A DNA stretch of 64,000 bases from Planctomycetaceae bacterium (GCA_021732845.1 JAKFUF010000001.1:160008-224007); one strand, 5' to 3'; positions 38,393-47,583 are shown, counted from the stretch's first letter. The notes: generated by a model from the sequence alone, not told the origin. Program-made: numbers and translations.

Positions 38393-38462
38393 ACGAGCGT
38401 GCTCCTGGGAGAGCAGGCAGCCTCCAAAACTGCCCGATGGGGTTCGAATCCTCACGCTTGTG
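38393..38462 (+). tRNA. Non-canonical tRNA, anticodon CCA (Trp-like)
   Basis: The acceptor ACGAGCG/CGCTTGT (38393-38399, 38455-38461) pairs fully with one wobble. D-stem is GCTC/GAGC, but only one base (T38400) links it to the acceptor, where two are expected. The anticodon loop CTCCAAA gives CCA, but position 31-39 is a C-A mismatch, so the loop may open to nine. The T-arm (TGGGG, TTCGAAT, CCTCA) is canonical. CCA is not encoded. It is probably not the housekeeping tRNA-Trp. Confidence 0.55.
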
Positions 38463-38488
38463 CTGCATCGTGCAAGATCAATCCAGAG

Positions 38489-38559
38489 GCCCTGCGGGTG
38501 TGGAGGACGCATGACTGCCTTCGAAGCAGTTGGGCGAGGTTCGATTCCTCGGCGGGGTA
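38489..38559 (+). tRNA. Non-canonical tRNA, anticodon UCG (Arg-like)
   Basis: Acceptor GCCCTGC/GCGGGGT (38489-38495, 38552-38558) pairs with two wobbles. D-stem GTGT/GCAT has two wobbles. The anticodon stem ACTGC/GCAGT is perfect around loop CTTCGAA (anticodon TCG). The T-stem CGAGG/CCTCG is perfect around TTCGATT. Positions 8-9 read GG, so the near-universal U8 is missing. Discriminator A38559; no CCA. It lies 26 bp after the CCA-anticodon molecule. Confidence 0.6.
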
Positions 38560-38570
38560 TTTTGAGTGGA

Positions 38571-38600
38571 GGCCGGCTGGCTTGATTGAGAGTGCCGGCC
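38571..38600 (+). terminator. Hairpin after the tRNA-like cluster
   Basis: A perfect 7-bp GC stem GGCCGGC/GCCGGCC (38571-38577, 38594-38600) with a 16-base loop lies 11 bp after the last tRNA-like sequence. It probably ends the cluster transcript. Confidence 0.4.
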
Positions 38601-38785
38601 ACTTGGCCTTCTCATCATTTCAACGACGACACATATGTCCCTCTGGCAGTCGGTCGCCGCTCCAACTATCCTCTGTGATCTGCAGAGACGGGTGATGTCG
38701 AATCACGCTTGTCGGTTGGGTATGGGTTCCGGTGCCCAAGACGATTCGGGCGTCGCCCATTCGGATCGATTGAGGGATAGAGCGG

Positions 38786-40144
38786 ATGCTGAGCATTTCG
38801 GGGAAGCCACGGTCGAAACTGTGTGATGGCCAGACGCGGCGGAATTTCTTGAAGATCGGCGGCCTGGCATTGGGCGGGCTTTCGCTACCGCAACTGCTGC
38901 AGGCGGAAGAGGCCTCGCCTGTGACACGCGGCAAAAACCTGTCGCACAAGGCGATCATCATGATTTACTTGTCCGGCGGACCGTCACATCAGGACATGTA
39001 CGACCTGAAGATGTCGGCCCCCCTCGAGATCCGTGGCTCATTTCAGCCCATCGCCACGAACGTGCCGGGAATCGACATCTGCGAACATATGCCCCGGCTG
39101 GCAACGATGATGGACAAGTTTGCCATCATCCGCTCCCTGTACGGCGGCCCCGATCAGCATGCGTCGGACATGTGCCTGAGTGGCTACCCCATCGGCACCA
39201 AAGGTCGCCAGGATGATCACCCGTCGCTGGGCTCCGCGGTGTCGCGGCTGCAGGGGCCGGTCGATCCTGCCGTGCCGCCATTCGTGGGGCTCACGATCAA
39301 GACCGGGCACACCCCCTATTCGAACCCCGGCTTGCCAGGTTTCATTGGGATGGCCCATGCCCCCTTCCAGCCGGATGGCGAGGGGATGCAGAACATGCGG
39401 CTCAACGGGGTGACGCTCGACCAACTGCGAAACCGTGGAGAACTGCTGACGAGCCTGGATGCCTTCCGGCGGCAAGTCGACACGCAACCGGCGTTTCGAG
39501 CCACGGATGTCCTGACGCAAAAGGCCTTCGGCGTCCTCGCTTCCAGCAAGCTGGTGGAAGCCCTCGACATGGACAAAGAGGATCCCGCCCTGCGCGACCG
39601 TTATGGCCGCGGCAGTGCCGCACCGGCCTTTGGCGAAGATGCCGGCCCGCACTGGATGGATCAGTTCTTGATGGCGCGGCGCCTGGTCGAAGCCGGCGTC
39701 CGCTGCGTGACATTGTCGTTTGGAAGTTGGGACCGCCACGGGCAGAATTTTGAGCGGCTGCCGACACAACTGGCGCAGCTCGATCAGGGGATCACCGCCT
39801 TGGTCGAAGACCTGCACCAGCGTGGTCTGCAGGACGATGTGAGCGTGGTGGCGTGGGGTGAATTCGGACGAACGCCGCGCATCAACAAAGATGGTGGACG
39901 TGACCACTGGCCTCAGGCATCGTGTGCGCTGCTCGCTGGTGGTGGGATGCGGATGGGCCAGGTGATCGGTTCCACCAACCGCCTGGGCGAAGTTCCCCAG
40001 GACCGTCCGCTGCACTATCAGGATGTGTTTGCCACGCTCTACCGGCAGCTCGGCATTGATGCGAACACCGCCACGATTCCCGACAACAACGGCCGTCCGC
40101 AGTATCTGCTGGACCGCCGCGAGCCCATCCGCGAACTGATTTAA
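38786..40144 (+). CDS. DUF1501 family exported protein
   Basis: This 452-residue protein opens with the typical planctomycete DUF1501 leader (MLSISGKPRSKLCDG) and a twin-arginine signal TRRNFLKIGGLALGGLSLP. The fold motifs are IMIYLSGGPSHQDMYDLK, FAIIRSLYGGPDQH, HWMDQFLMARRLVEAGVRCVTLSFGSWDRHG and VAWGEFGRTPRIN-GRDHWP. The stop codon overlaps the next start (TAATG, 40142-40146), so it is translationally coupled to the FMN oxidase. That pairing is less common than DUF1501 with DUF1549/DUF1553 and hints at a shared periplasmic pathway. Confidence 0.93.
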   Translation: MLSISGKPRSKLCDGQTRRNFLKIGGLALGGLSLPQLLQAEEASPVTRGKNLSHKAIIMIYLSGGPSHQDMYDLKMSAPLEIRGSFQPIATNVPGIDICEHMPRLATMMDKFAIIRSLYGGPDQHASDMCLSGYPIGTKGRQDDHPSLGSAVSRLQGPVDPAVPPFVGLTIKTGHTPYSNPGLPGFIGMAHAPFQPDGEGMQNMRLNGVTLDQLRNRGELLTSLDAFRRQVDTQPAFRATDVLTQKAFGVLASSKLVEALDMDKEDPALRDRYGRGSAAPAFGEDAGPHWMDQFLMARRLVEAGVRCVTLSFGSWDRHGQNFERLPTQLAQLDQGITALVEDLHQRGLQDDVSVVAWGEFGRTPRINKDGGRDHWPQASCALLAGGGMRMGQVIGSTNRLGEVPQDRPLHYQDVFATLYRQLGIDANTATIPDNNGRPQYLLDRREPIRELI

Positions 40145-41364
40145 TGAGGCAGCCGATGGACCGTCGGACGTTTGCGCAGCGGATTGCTCTGGGAGCCGGT
40201 GCGGCGGGGTTGATCCCGCTGGCGGCAGCCCATTGCCAGGGTGAGGATGCTGGCTTGCCTGTTCCTCCGATTGTGGACGATCAGACAGTCCAGCCGGTCA
40301 ACGTCAGCGATTTTCAGGCGTTGGCGGCGAAGAAATTGCCCAAGGCGACCTACGAGTACATCACCACCGGCTCTGCTGATGAGATCACGCTGCGCGAGAA
40401 CATCGCGGCGTTCCAGCGGATCAGGATCCTCCCGCCGGTGCTTAGCGGCGTGCGCAGTGCCGATCCCTCGACAACGGTCCTCAAGCAGCCGGTCAAGTTC
40501 CCGATTCTGCTCGCGCCGGTGGCCGGACAGCAGATGTATCATCCGCAGGGAGCCCTCGCCGCCGCCCGTGCCGCCGCGTCCGCGGGGACCATTTACGGGA
40601 TGAGCAGCAGCGTGGGCCACAGTGTCGAAGAGGTCGCCGCGGCCAGTTCGGGGCCGAAGTGGTTTCAGCTCTATGTCCCCAACGATCGCGCCGTGGCCCG
40701 CCAACTGGTGGAGCGGGCCGACCGTGCGGGGTTCCAGGCAATCATCGTCACCGTCGATCTTGGGGAGTGGAAGGACGCCGACCGCCGCAACCGCTTCGCG
40801 CTGCCCAAAGAAGTCCTCGTGAAGCATCTGCGCGATATCGGGTTCTCGCAGATCTCGAACGAGATGAGCTATCAGGAGATCATGGCCTTCAATTCCAAGG
40901 CCTGGGACTTGGGTTTCTCCTGGGACTTCTTCGACTGGCTGCGGGGCATCACCAAATTGCCGCTGTTGATCAAGGGTGTGCTGCGCGAGGATGATGCCGC
41001 GAAAGCCGTCTCGATTGGTCTGGATGGGATCATCGTTTCCAATCACGGTGGGCGACGGTTGGACGGCATGCCCGCGAGCATTGAGCGGCTGGAAAAGGTC
41101 GTGGAGGCCGTGAATGGTCGGGCAGAGGTGTATCTCGACAGCGGAATTCGCCGTGGCACGGACGTCCTGATCGCCCTGGCATTGGGAGCGCGCGCCGTGC
41201 TGATCGGTCGTCCTTATGCATGGGCCCTGGCGGCAGACGGCGAAGCCGGCGTCCGCACCATCATCGAACTGCTGCGTGACGAGTTGCTGAATGCGATGGT
41301 CTCGACCGGCTGTGCGAAAGTCAGCGATATCAGGCCGGGTTTGCTGAGGCCAACTCGCCCCTGA
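40144..41364 (+). CDS. FMN-dependent alpha-hydroxy-acid oxidase, exported
   Basis: This 406-residue protein is of the lactate oxidase/dehydrogenase and glycolate oxidase family. The leader DRRTFAQRIALGAGAAGLIPLA is twin-arginine-like, consistent with export of a folded flavoprotein; an ATG at 40156 is an alternative start. The TIM barrel shows VNVSDFQALAAKKLPKATYEYI, the FMN/substrate motif in WFQLYV, Lys in LIKGVLREDDA, the catalytic His and Arg in IVSNHGGRRLDG and the phosphate-binding DSGIRRGTDV. It oxidises a 2-hydroxy acid to a 2-oxo acid. The start overlaps the DUF1501 stop by one base. Two hairpins follow. Confidence 0.92.
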   Translation: MRQPMDRRTFAQRIALGAGAAGLIPLAAAHCQGEDAGLPVPPIVDDQTVQPVNVSDFQALAAKKLPKATYEYITTGSADEITLRENIAAFQRIRILPPVLSGVRSADPSTTVLKQPVKFPILLAPVAGQQMYHPQGALAAARAAASAGTIYGMSSSVGHSVEEVAAASSGPKWFQLYVPNDRAVARQLVERADRAGFQAIIVTVDLGEWKDADRRNRFALPKEVLVKHLRDIGFSQISNEMSYQEIMAFNSKAWDLGFSWDFFDWLRGITKLPLLIKGVLREDDAAKAVSIGLDGIIVSNHGGRRLDGMPASIERLEKVVEAVNGRAEVYLDSGIRRGTDVLIALALGARAVLIGRPYAWALAADGEAGVRTIIELLRDELLNAMVSTGCAKVSDIRPGLLRPTRP

Positions 41365-41366
41365 CC

Positions 41367-41390
41367 CCACTGAGCTTGCCTCAGTGGTTT
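41367..41390 (+). terminator. Intrinsic terminator-like hairpin
   Basis: A perfect 8-bp stem CCACTGAG/CTCAGTGG (41367-41374, 41380-41387) with a 5-base loop is followed by TTT, right after the oxidase stop codon. Confidence 0.6.
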
Positions 41391-41398
41391 CGGGCCTC

Positions 41399-41436
41399 TG
41401 CACTACGCCGAAAACGAATGCGTGCGGCGTAGTGCA
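41399..41436. terminator. Second hairpin between convergent genes
   Basis: A perfect 12-bp stem TGCACTACGCCG/CGGCGTAGTGCA (41399-41410, 41425-41436) with a 14-base loop lies between the oxidase and the convergent DUF1501 gene and could terminate either transcript. Confidence 0.5.
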
Positions 41437-41492
41437 AAGTCCCTTCTCCATCGAGACAAGCTCGAAGGGGTTGCACTGAGGTTGTCCGCGTT

Positions 41493-42935
41493 TCACCCGG
41501 GGTTCGCCAGCACCTCGCGAACAACTTGCGCATGCGTCAGGTCTGAGTCAGTCAGGCTCTCGCGGCGACCATCATGGTCAAAGGTCAGCCGCAGGTGGTC
41601 GAGACCCAGCAGGTGCAGCAGGGTCGCGTGCAGGTCGTGCATGGTGACGACCTTGTCCACCGATTCATACCCAAACTCATCCGTGTTTCCGTGGGCGTAG
41701 CCGCCGCGAATTCCGCCGCCGGCCATCCACAGGGAGTAGCCCCGGCGGCTGTGGTCGCGGCCGTTGGCTCCCTGTGAGACCGGCGTCCGACCAAACTCAC
41801 CCATCCAGACGACCAAAGTCGAATCCAGCAGACCCCGCTGCTTCAAATCCTTGACCAGCGCCGCGGAAGGCTGATCGATTCCCTCGGCCACCTTCTTCGT
41901 GGCATTGGCGTTGTCGGAGTGGGTGTCCCACGGCTGGCTCTTGAGATACACGCCCACAAACCGCACGCCCTGTTCGATCAGCCGCCGCGCGAGCAAACAG
42001 CGTGTGGCATACGTTTGCGTGGCTGGTTGGTCGAGGCCGTACAGTTTGCGGGTGGCTTCTGTTTCGTGGGTGAGATCCACGGCCTCGGGAACCGCGGCTT
42101 GCATGCGGGCGGCCGTCTCAAAGTCCTTGAGTCGCGCCTCCAACTCGGTGTTCTCTGGGAACCGGGTGGCATGCTGTTCATTCAAGCGGCGGATTAGCGC
42201 GAGCTGCCGGGTTCTGGCGGCGGCGGTCAATCGTCCCGGAGTGCGAAGGTTGAGGACCGGTGCGGTGGAGAGGTCGCCGACATTGAAGGGGGTGCCTTGA
42301 TGCTGGGCGGGCAGCCACCCGGCGGACCAGTTGAGCGTTCCGTTGATCGGCAGGCCGCTGGGATCCGGCAGCACAACGAAGGCCGGCAGGTTTTGATTCA
42401 TCGAGCCCAGGCCGTAGCTGAGCCACGAGCCCATGCTGGGCCGGTCTGTGGCCAGCGGATGGCCGCTATGGGCGATCCTCAAGGCCGTTTCGTGGCAGAC
42501 CGATTCCGTGGTCATGGAACGGATGAGGGCGATGTCGTCCGCAATCGACGCGGTGTGCGGGATGATCTCGGAAAGCAGCGTGCCACATTGGCCGGCGGGT
42601 GCAAACTTGAAGGGCGAGCCAAGCAGGTTGCCAGAGGCTGACGGCGACAGTGTTTCGACCTTTTGTTTGCCGGGAAACGGCATGCCGCTGAGCCGCGACA
42701 GTTCCGGCTTGGGGTCAAACAGATCCATCTGGCTGGGACCGCCATTCTGAAACAGGCAGATGATCCGTTCGGCCTTCGGTCGCTTCACGGGTCCGGTTTC
42801 GTCGGCCCGCAAAGGTTGCGACGCGTGGGAATTGAGCCACGTCAGCGCCACCGTACCCAGCAGCCCGCTGGCGGAGTGTCCGAGAAACGCGCGGCGTTGG
42901 ATTTGTGTGAGACTCATGGCGGGTGGTGAGTCCAT
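41493..42935 (-). CDS. DUF1501 family exported protein, paired with DUF1549/DUF1553 gene
   Basis: This 480-residue protein has a twin-arginine-like leader (QRRAFLGHSASGLLGTVALTWL); an internal Met six residues downstream (MSLTQIQ) is an alternative start. The domain shows IICLFQNGGPSQMDLFDPKP, ALIRSMTTESVCHETA, YATRCLLARRLIEQGVRFVGVYLK, PWDTHSDN and VVWMGEFGRTPVSQ-GRDHS, ending with a HDLHATLLHLLGLDH tail typical of the family. It follows the large cytochrome/DUF1549/DUF1553 gene on the same strand with an 85-bp gap. This is the standard planctomycete pair, thought to process sulfated or complex polysaccharide-derived substrates, though no reaction is proven. Confidence 0.93.
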   Translation of the reverse strand: MDSPPAMSLTQIQRRAFLGHSASGLLGTVALTWLNSHASQPLRADETGPVKRPKAERIICLFQNGGPSQMDLFDPKPELSRLSGMPFPGKQKVETLSPSASGNLLGSPFKFAPAGQCGTLLSEIIPHTASIADDIALIRSMTTESVCHETALRIAHSGHPLATDRPSMGSWLSYGLGSMNQNLPAFVVLPDPSGLPINGTLNWSAGWLPAQHQGTPFNVGDLSTAPVLNLRTPGRLTAAARTRQLALIRRLNEQHATRFPENTELEARLKDFETAARMQAAVPEAVDLTHETEATRKLYGLDQPATQTYATRCLLARRLIEQGVRFVGVYLKSQPWDTHSDNANATKKVAEGIDQPSAALVKDLKQRGLLDSTLVVWMGEFGRTPVSQGANGRDHSRRGYSLWMAGGGIRGGYAHGNTDEFGYESVDKVVTMHDLHATLLHLLGLDHLRLTFDHDGRRESLTDSDLTHAQVVREVLANPG

Positions 42936-43020
42936 GTTTGTTGGACGAATAATTTCATCAGCCGGAATGCATTAGCATCCGGTTCAGGCGCGCTTCAAAG
43001 CTCGGTCGTAACAGTCACCG

Positions 43021-46000
43021 CTATTCCACATACAAAAACGCATTACTCGACAGCAGCATCTGGCAAAAATCGGCGACCGCCAGCTTCAGCGCATCGTCGC
43101 CGGTGTAATTCGCCTTTTGTTCCGTCAAGAACTCCACAACCGTGGCTCGCTCCTCAACCGTCGGCTCGCGACCGATCGCCAGCAGCCAGCCACGGCGAAT
43201 AATCTCCGCAGGCGAACCATCTGTTTCGGCCAGCAGCCGCTTGGCAAACGCCTCGCCTCGCGTCACCGCGAAGTCGGAATTGAGCAATGCCAGCGATTGC
43301 AGCGGCACCGTCGAGGAGGGCCGCGCGGTGCAGACGGTGGCCACCGCCGGGGCATCAAACACCTTGAGCAGGCTCAGCGTTTGTGACCGCCGTTGTTGCA
43401 GGTAGACCGAACGGCGGCGGGCACCTTCGGTCTTCTCATCCACGACCACCTCGCCCACCGGCGTCTGCTGGGTTGGGACATACGGGCCGTTTTGAGTGAG
43501 GTCCAGTTCTCCGGCAACCGCCAGCATGCCGTCGCGAATGATCTCCGCGTCCAGCCTGCGGACCGGCCAGCGCCACCAGAAGCGGTTGTCCGGGTCGGCT
43601 GCCAGACCTTCGGGTCGAGCCGCCGAGGACTGCCGATAAACCGTCGAGAGCAGAATCCGCCGATGCACCTGCTTTTGGCTCCAGCCACTGGCGATGAACT
43701 CTGCTGCCAGGTCCTCCAAAAGTTCGGGATGCGAAGGCACTGCGCCGCCCTGCCCCACGTTGTCAGTCGTGGCGACGATCCCCCGGCCGAAATACTGTCG
43801 CCATAGCCGGTTCACATGCACGCGGGCCATCAGTGCCGCCGGTCGGCTGTCTTTGCGTGTCAGCCACTCGGCCAGGCCAAGGCGGCGACCTGTTGAGTTC
43901 GGCTGCTGAGAGGTCATCGCCTGGAACTCTTTTCCTGGGTCGCTGAGCACCTGCAACGCACCCGGTTCCACCAGCGGACCACGCAGATGGTATTGACCGC
44001 GGGTCAACAGCGGGACTTCCGGCGGCTTGGCTGACTTGTCACTCACCCACGCAATGGCCCGGCCCGGCTCCGGAGTCCGCTGAGACTCCAGCTTGCTCCG
44101 AGCCTGTTCAAACTCTTTGCGTTTGGCTTCAAAGGATTGTCGGAGCGCCGCGATATCCACATTTGCGGTCGCTGCGGCGAGGCTGCGTTCCACACGCACT
44201 TCGTCCACAACGAAGCTGCGCTGGATGCAGAACAGAAACGCGAAGCCACCGTCCGGCAGATCGGCCGTCGTCAGTTCAAACGATCTCCCATCCGTCAGCC
44301 CATCCACCAGATGATCGAGCCGGAACTTGCCCTCCCCGACATTGGTGACCCGGATCCCATAGTTGCGACCTGGCACATATCCCTGGTCCCCAATCTGCCC
44401 CGTCACCTTCTGATCGGGGCCTGGATAGTCGCTATAGATGTTCGTCGCCGTGGTGGGGTTGCCATCGACGAGGTGATTGCCGCCGGTTGTCGATCCGCTG
44501 TCATCGAAATCGTGAGCCGCGAAGACATAACCGATGCGTTCCGCCGGAGGACTGTTGATGTTGTTGGCCACCAGGTCGAACGTCGCCTGGATCCACGCCC
44601 CCTGTGACTCAGGCGTCCAGTCGAAGCTGGCCGCCGTGGAAATCCATGCTTCACTGGGACCGGCGAGAATCTGCAGTGCCCCATCCACCACCTTTGCGGA
44701 ATTCGCCGTGGCGTCGTCGATTTTCACCGCACCACCGGGGTGATCATCGCCGGGTGCCGTGGCACTCCAACGGGACTTCCACGAGTCATCGCCGAATGAG
44801 TCATGGAACAGCAGTTCGGCCGGCTCGCGATTGGCCGCCCGCCATGTGTCATAACCCTGGCGGAGCTGCGCCAGTTCGACCTTGATCCGCCGTTCGCTTT
44901 CTTCCCAGGTCTCTTTTTCGCCGGGCAGGTACGCGTAAATCGTGCGGTCCTTGGGGTTCATCCAGTCCTGCGGATTGAACGCCGGAAACAGGATCGCCTG
45001 GAACTGGTAATACTCCTGCTGGGTGATCGGCTCGAACTTGTGGTCATGACAACGGGCACAATGCAGCATGAGGCCCATCAGCGACGACGCCGTGACCTGC
45101 ACGACCGCCTCCAGCGCGGCCCGGCGGTCGACCTCGAACGCCTCGGGCTCCTGCACGCCGATGTCCGTCCCGTCCTGCCCGTTCCGCAGGAAATGCGTGG
45201 CTTCCAGCAGCTCAATCGCTTCGGGTGTCGTCGGCTGACCCGGCTGAAACTGCGCGAGTTCGTCCCCCGCCAGTTGCTCGCGCACGAAGCGGTCAAACGG
45301 CTTGTCGTGGTTCAATGACCGAATGACATAGTCTCGATATCGATAGGCCAGCGGCCGGTCAGTGTCAGCACTAAAGTAGCCGTTCGAGTCCGCATAGCCC
45401 GCGGCGTCCAGCCAATGCTTGCCCCAGCGCTCTCCATAATGCGTCGAAGCCAGATACCGGTCGACCATCCGCTCATAAGCGCCTTCGGCGGTATCCTTAA
45501 GGTACTGGTCAATCTGTTCGGGAGTCGGCGGGAGGCCGGTGACATCCAGACTCACGCGGCGAATGAGCGTCCGTGGCTCAGCATCGGGACTCAGTGAAAG
45601 TCCGTGAGCCTCCAGCTTCGACTGCACGTGGCGGTCGAGTTCGGTCCTCATGCGGGCACCGTGGCGCACATCAGGGACCGGTGGCTTGTGCAACGCCTGA
45701 AACGCCCAGTGGTCGCCGCCGACAATTGGACCCAGCTCACCCGTCGGCACGCCCTTGGCGCCGGACTCGAGCCACGCTTTCAGCAGCGACTTCTCATCGG
45801 CCGAGAGCGGAGTTTCCGGCGGCATTTCATCCGCGTCGACGCGTTCCCAAAGCAGACTTTCGTCCGCCTTCCCCGCCATGACCACCGCACCCGTCTTGCC
45901 GCCGCGGGCGATGCCGCGAAACGTGCTGAGGTTCAGCTCTGCCTTCGGCTTCAGCGGTCCATGGCACTTGACGCACCGCGCGAGGAGCAATGCCTGCACC

Positions 46001-46080
46001 TCCGCCTGCCGGTCCTCTCCGGCAATTGCCATTGCCGGGGCCGCAGTCGCAGCCAACAGGAAGCCCACGGCCACCAGCAT
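43021..46080 (-). CDS. Planctomycete cytochrome c / DUF1549 / DUF1553 protein
   Basis: The start at 46080 opens a clear signal peptide (MLVAVGFLLAATAAPAMA); the frame extends upstream to 46254 without a better start. The 1019-residue protein begins with a PSC1-type cytochrome domain with one CxxCH (RCVKCHG) and the late ligand region DEMPPETPLS. A DUF1549 domain follows (about 140-350, RRVSLDVTGLPPTPEQIDQYL, ending in a second CxxCH, HCARCHDHKF), then a concanavalin-like insert (about 430-620) and DUF1553 (about 700-1015, RVHVNRLWRQYFGRGIV, VRRLDAEIIRDGMLA). It is exported and haem-bearing. It is upstream of its usual DUF1501 partner. Confidence 0.93.
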   Translation of the reverse strand: MLVAVGFLLAATAAPAMAIAGEDRQAEVQALLLARCVKCHGPLKPKAELNLSTFRGIARGGKTGAVVMAGKADESLLWERVDADEMPPETPLSADEKSLLKAWLESGAKGVPTGELGPIVGGDHWAFQALHKPPVPDVRHGARMRTELDRHVQSKLEAHGLSLSPDAEPRTLIRRVSLDVTGLPPTPEQIDQYLKDTAEGAYERMVDRYLASTHYGERWGKHWLDAAGYADSNGYFSADTDRPLAYRYRDYVIRSLNHDKPFDRFVREQLAGDELAQFQPGQPTTPEAIELLEATHFLRNGQDGTDIGVQEPEAFEVDRRAALEAVVQVTASSLMGLMLHCARCHDHKFEPITQQEYYQFQAILFPAFNPQDWMNPKDRTIYAYLPGEKETWEESERRIKVELAQLRQGYDTWRAANREPAELLFHDSFGDDSWKSRWSATAPGDDHPGGAVKIDDATANSAKVVDGALQILAGPSEAWISTAASFDWTPESQGAWIQATFDLVANNINSPPAERIGYVFAAHDFDDSGSTTGGNHLVDGNPTTATNIYSDYPGPDQKVTGQIGDQGYVPGRNYGIRVTNVGEGKFRLDHLVDGLTDGRSFELTTADLPDGGFAFLFCIQRSFVVDEVRVERSLAAATANVDIAALRQSFEAKRKEFEQARSKLESQRTPEPGRAIAWVSDKSAKPPEVPLLTRGQYHLRGPLVEPGALQVLSDPGKEFQAMTSQQPNSTGRRLGLAEWLTRKDSRPAALMARVHVNRLWRQYFGRGIVATTDNVGQGGAVPSHPELLEDLAAEFIASGWSQKQVHRRILLSTVYRQSSAARPEGLAADPDNRFWWRWPVRRLDAEIIRDGMLAVAGELDLTQNGPYVPTQQTPVGEVVVDEKTEGARRRSVYLQQRRSQTLSLLKVFDAPAVATVCTARPSSTVPLQSLALLNSDFAVTRGEAFAKRLLAETDGSPAEIIRRGWLLAIGREPTVEERATVVEFLTEQKANYTGDDALKLAVADFCQMLLSSNAFLYVE

Positions 46081-46396
46081 GCAAAGAGAGTGTAGCTGCG
46101 AGAATCTGACAACCTGACAGTCCTGCGCAACCGCTAGAGGTTTCAAACCAAGACCGCACAGCAACCGTTCGGGCAATCTGCTCACAGACGAGACCTCGAC
46201 CAAGAGACTCAGGCGGGTGAATGCTGCGAAATTCCGCGCCCAGCCCCGTCCCATGGTAATTGCCTTATGCGTCTCACGGAAGCCGGTCGTGGCTGCCGCA
46301 ACTCGCGCATGCAGGTTGACGCGGCGAAAGGGCGAAAGGCGATCTATTTACGTGTCTGCCGAAAGAGTTCCGTGATAACATCCACGCCGTGCCGCG
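46081..46396. promoter_or_regulatory. Divergent intergenic region
   Basis: This stretch of 316 bases lies between two divergent genes. It contains the in-frame upstream extension of the DUF1549/DUF1553 gene (to 46254), which could be coding if a longer start is used. No repeat or consensus promoter could be read with confidence. Confidence 0.3.
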
Positions 46397-47527
46397 GTGG
46401 GTTTTTCATATTCGATCGACCCCGCCGACGGCAACACAGGTCAACCTGCTCGTTCGGCTTGCTTCAATCCCAACCAAATCGGGGGCCAGATCACGTCACT
46501 CACCAAACGCACCCTGATTCTTGTCGCCTCGGTGCTGGCAGCCCTGTTTGCCTGGGTGCTCTGGTCTGTCATGGTGCCCCGTGCCGTGAGCATCGAGCCG
46601 TTGCCAGAATCCGAAGTGGAACGGACTTTGACTGAGAAAGGCAGCACGTACAAGCTGCATCAAGGCAAACTTTACCGGGTAAACGCGCGGTCTGGAAAAT
46701 GGGAATTCGCCCAACAGGTCTACGATCCTGAATTTTACCGGAAGAACTACATCGAGCGCGATGGCTCCGTCTTTCGCAAGATTGGTGACGGAAAAACCCT
46801 GCCAGTGAAACGCAGTTTCGCGGACGACTTTGAGGGGGCCAGGCAGCTCGCGGACTTGATTGATCTCAATCGTGGCTGGACATCCTGTGAATTGCAGTCG
46901 CCCAAGGCACCGACTGTCAACGACTATGTCAGGCTCCGGAACCGCATCCTGAAAGGCGAAGCGGGCTTCATCGACAATCGCATCGAGCCGAGCGATGAGG
47001 TCGTGTTCAACGGCAAGGCGGCGCTGAAGACCGTTTCAATGTCGCCGACCCAAAATATGGTGACCGCCAAATCGTCACTCGCCACGGAACTCATGCATTT
47101 TGTGAAGGGCGACAGCGTCTGGATGTCACTGCGGTGCCAAGTGCCGGTCGGCAGCGGGATGCCGTTCACGGTACTCGACCTCGAGACCACGTGGATTCAC
47201 CAGCAACCAGGGATCCGCATCGTCATCGCGGACGGCAAGCATGCCTGCTTTCAACTCAAGGGTTTCGAGCAGCCGTACTATCGCCAACCCAAGGGGCGCT
47301 GGGTGCATCTTAAGGCGCACCTCACGCTCTCGGAGCAGGACGACGGCAAGGTCGAACTGTGGCAGGACGGCCAGAAAATCATCGAGACGCAGGGACAGAC
47401 CCTGATTCTGGCGAATGCAGTCTACAACAGCTTCGAGATCGGCATCAGTGCCTACAACGAGAAGGACAGATCAGCCACTCTGTATGTGGATGATGTCTCG
47501 ATTTCAGATCAGCCGATGAAGGACTGA
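46397..47527 (+). CDS. Membrane-anchored hypothetical protein with lyase-like beta domain
   Basis: This 376-residue protein opens with GTG at 46397. No in-frame ATG precedes the membrane helix at about 40-62 (LILVASVLAALFAWVLW), so the start is uncertain. The rest is predicted to be outside the cytoplasm. The C-terminal 200 residues (WMSLRCQVP, IRIVIADG, WVHLKAHLTLS, VELWQDGQKI, FEIGISAYN, LYVDDVSIS) follow the strand order of a concanavalin-like jelly roll, as in heparin-lyase I and LamG-like families. No catalytic residues can be assigned. It ends ahead of a strong two-way terminator. Confidence 0.7.
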   Translation: MGFSYSIDPADGNTGQPARSACFNPNQIGGQITSLTKRTLILVASVLAALFAWVLWSVMVPRAVSIEPLPESEVERTLTEKGSTYKLHQGKLYRVNARSGKWEFAQQVYDPEFYRKNYIERDGSVFRKIGDGKTLPVKRSFADDFEGARQLADLIDLNRGWTSCELQSPKAPTVNDYVRLRNRILKGEAGFIDNRIEPSDEVVFNGKAALKTVSMSPTQNMVTAKSSLATELMHFVKGDSVWMSLRCQVPVGSGMPFTVLDLETTWIHQQPGIRIVIADGKHACFQLKGFEQPYYRQPKGRWVHLKAHLTLSEQDDGKVELWQDGQKIIETQGQTLILANAVYNSFEIGISAYNEKDRSATLYVDDVSISDQPMKD

Positions 47528-47583
47528 TGCCGGAAGGTAGTCCGAACCACAACTGCCAGAAGAGGCCGGCCCAAACGACGAAC

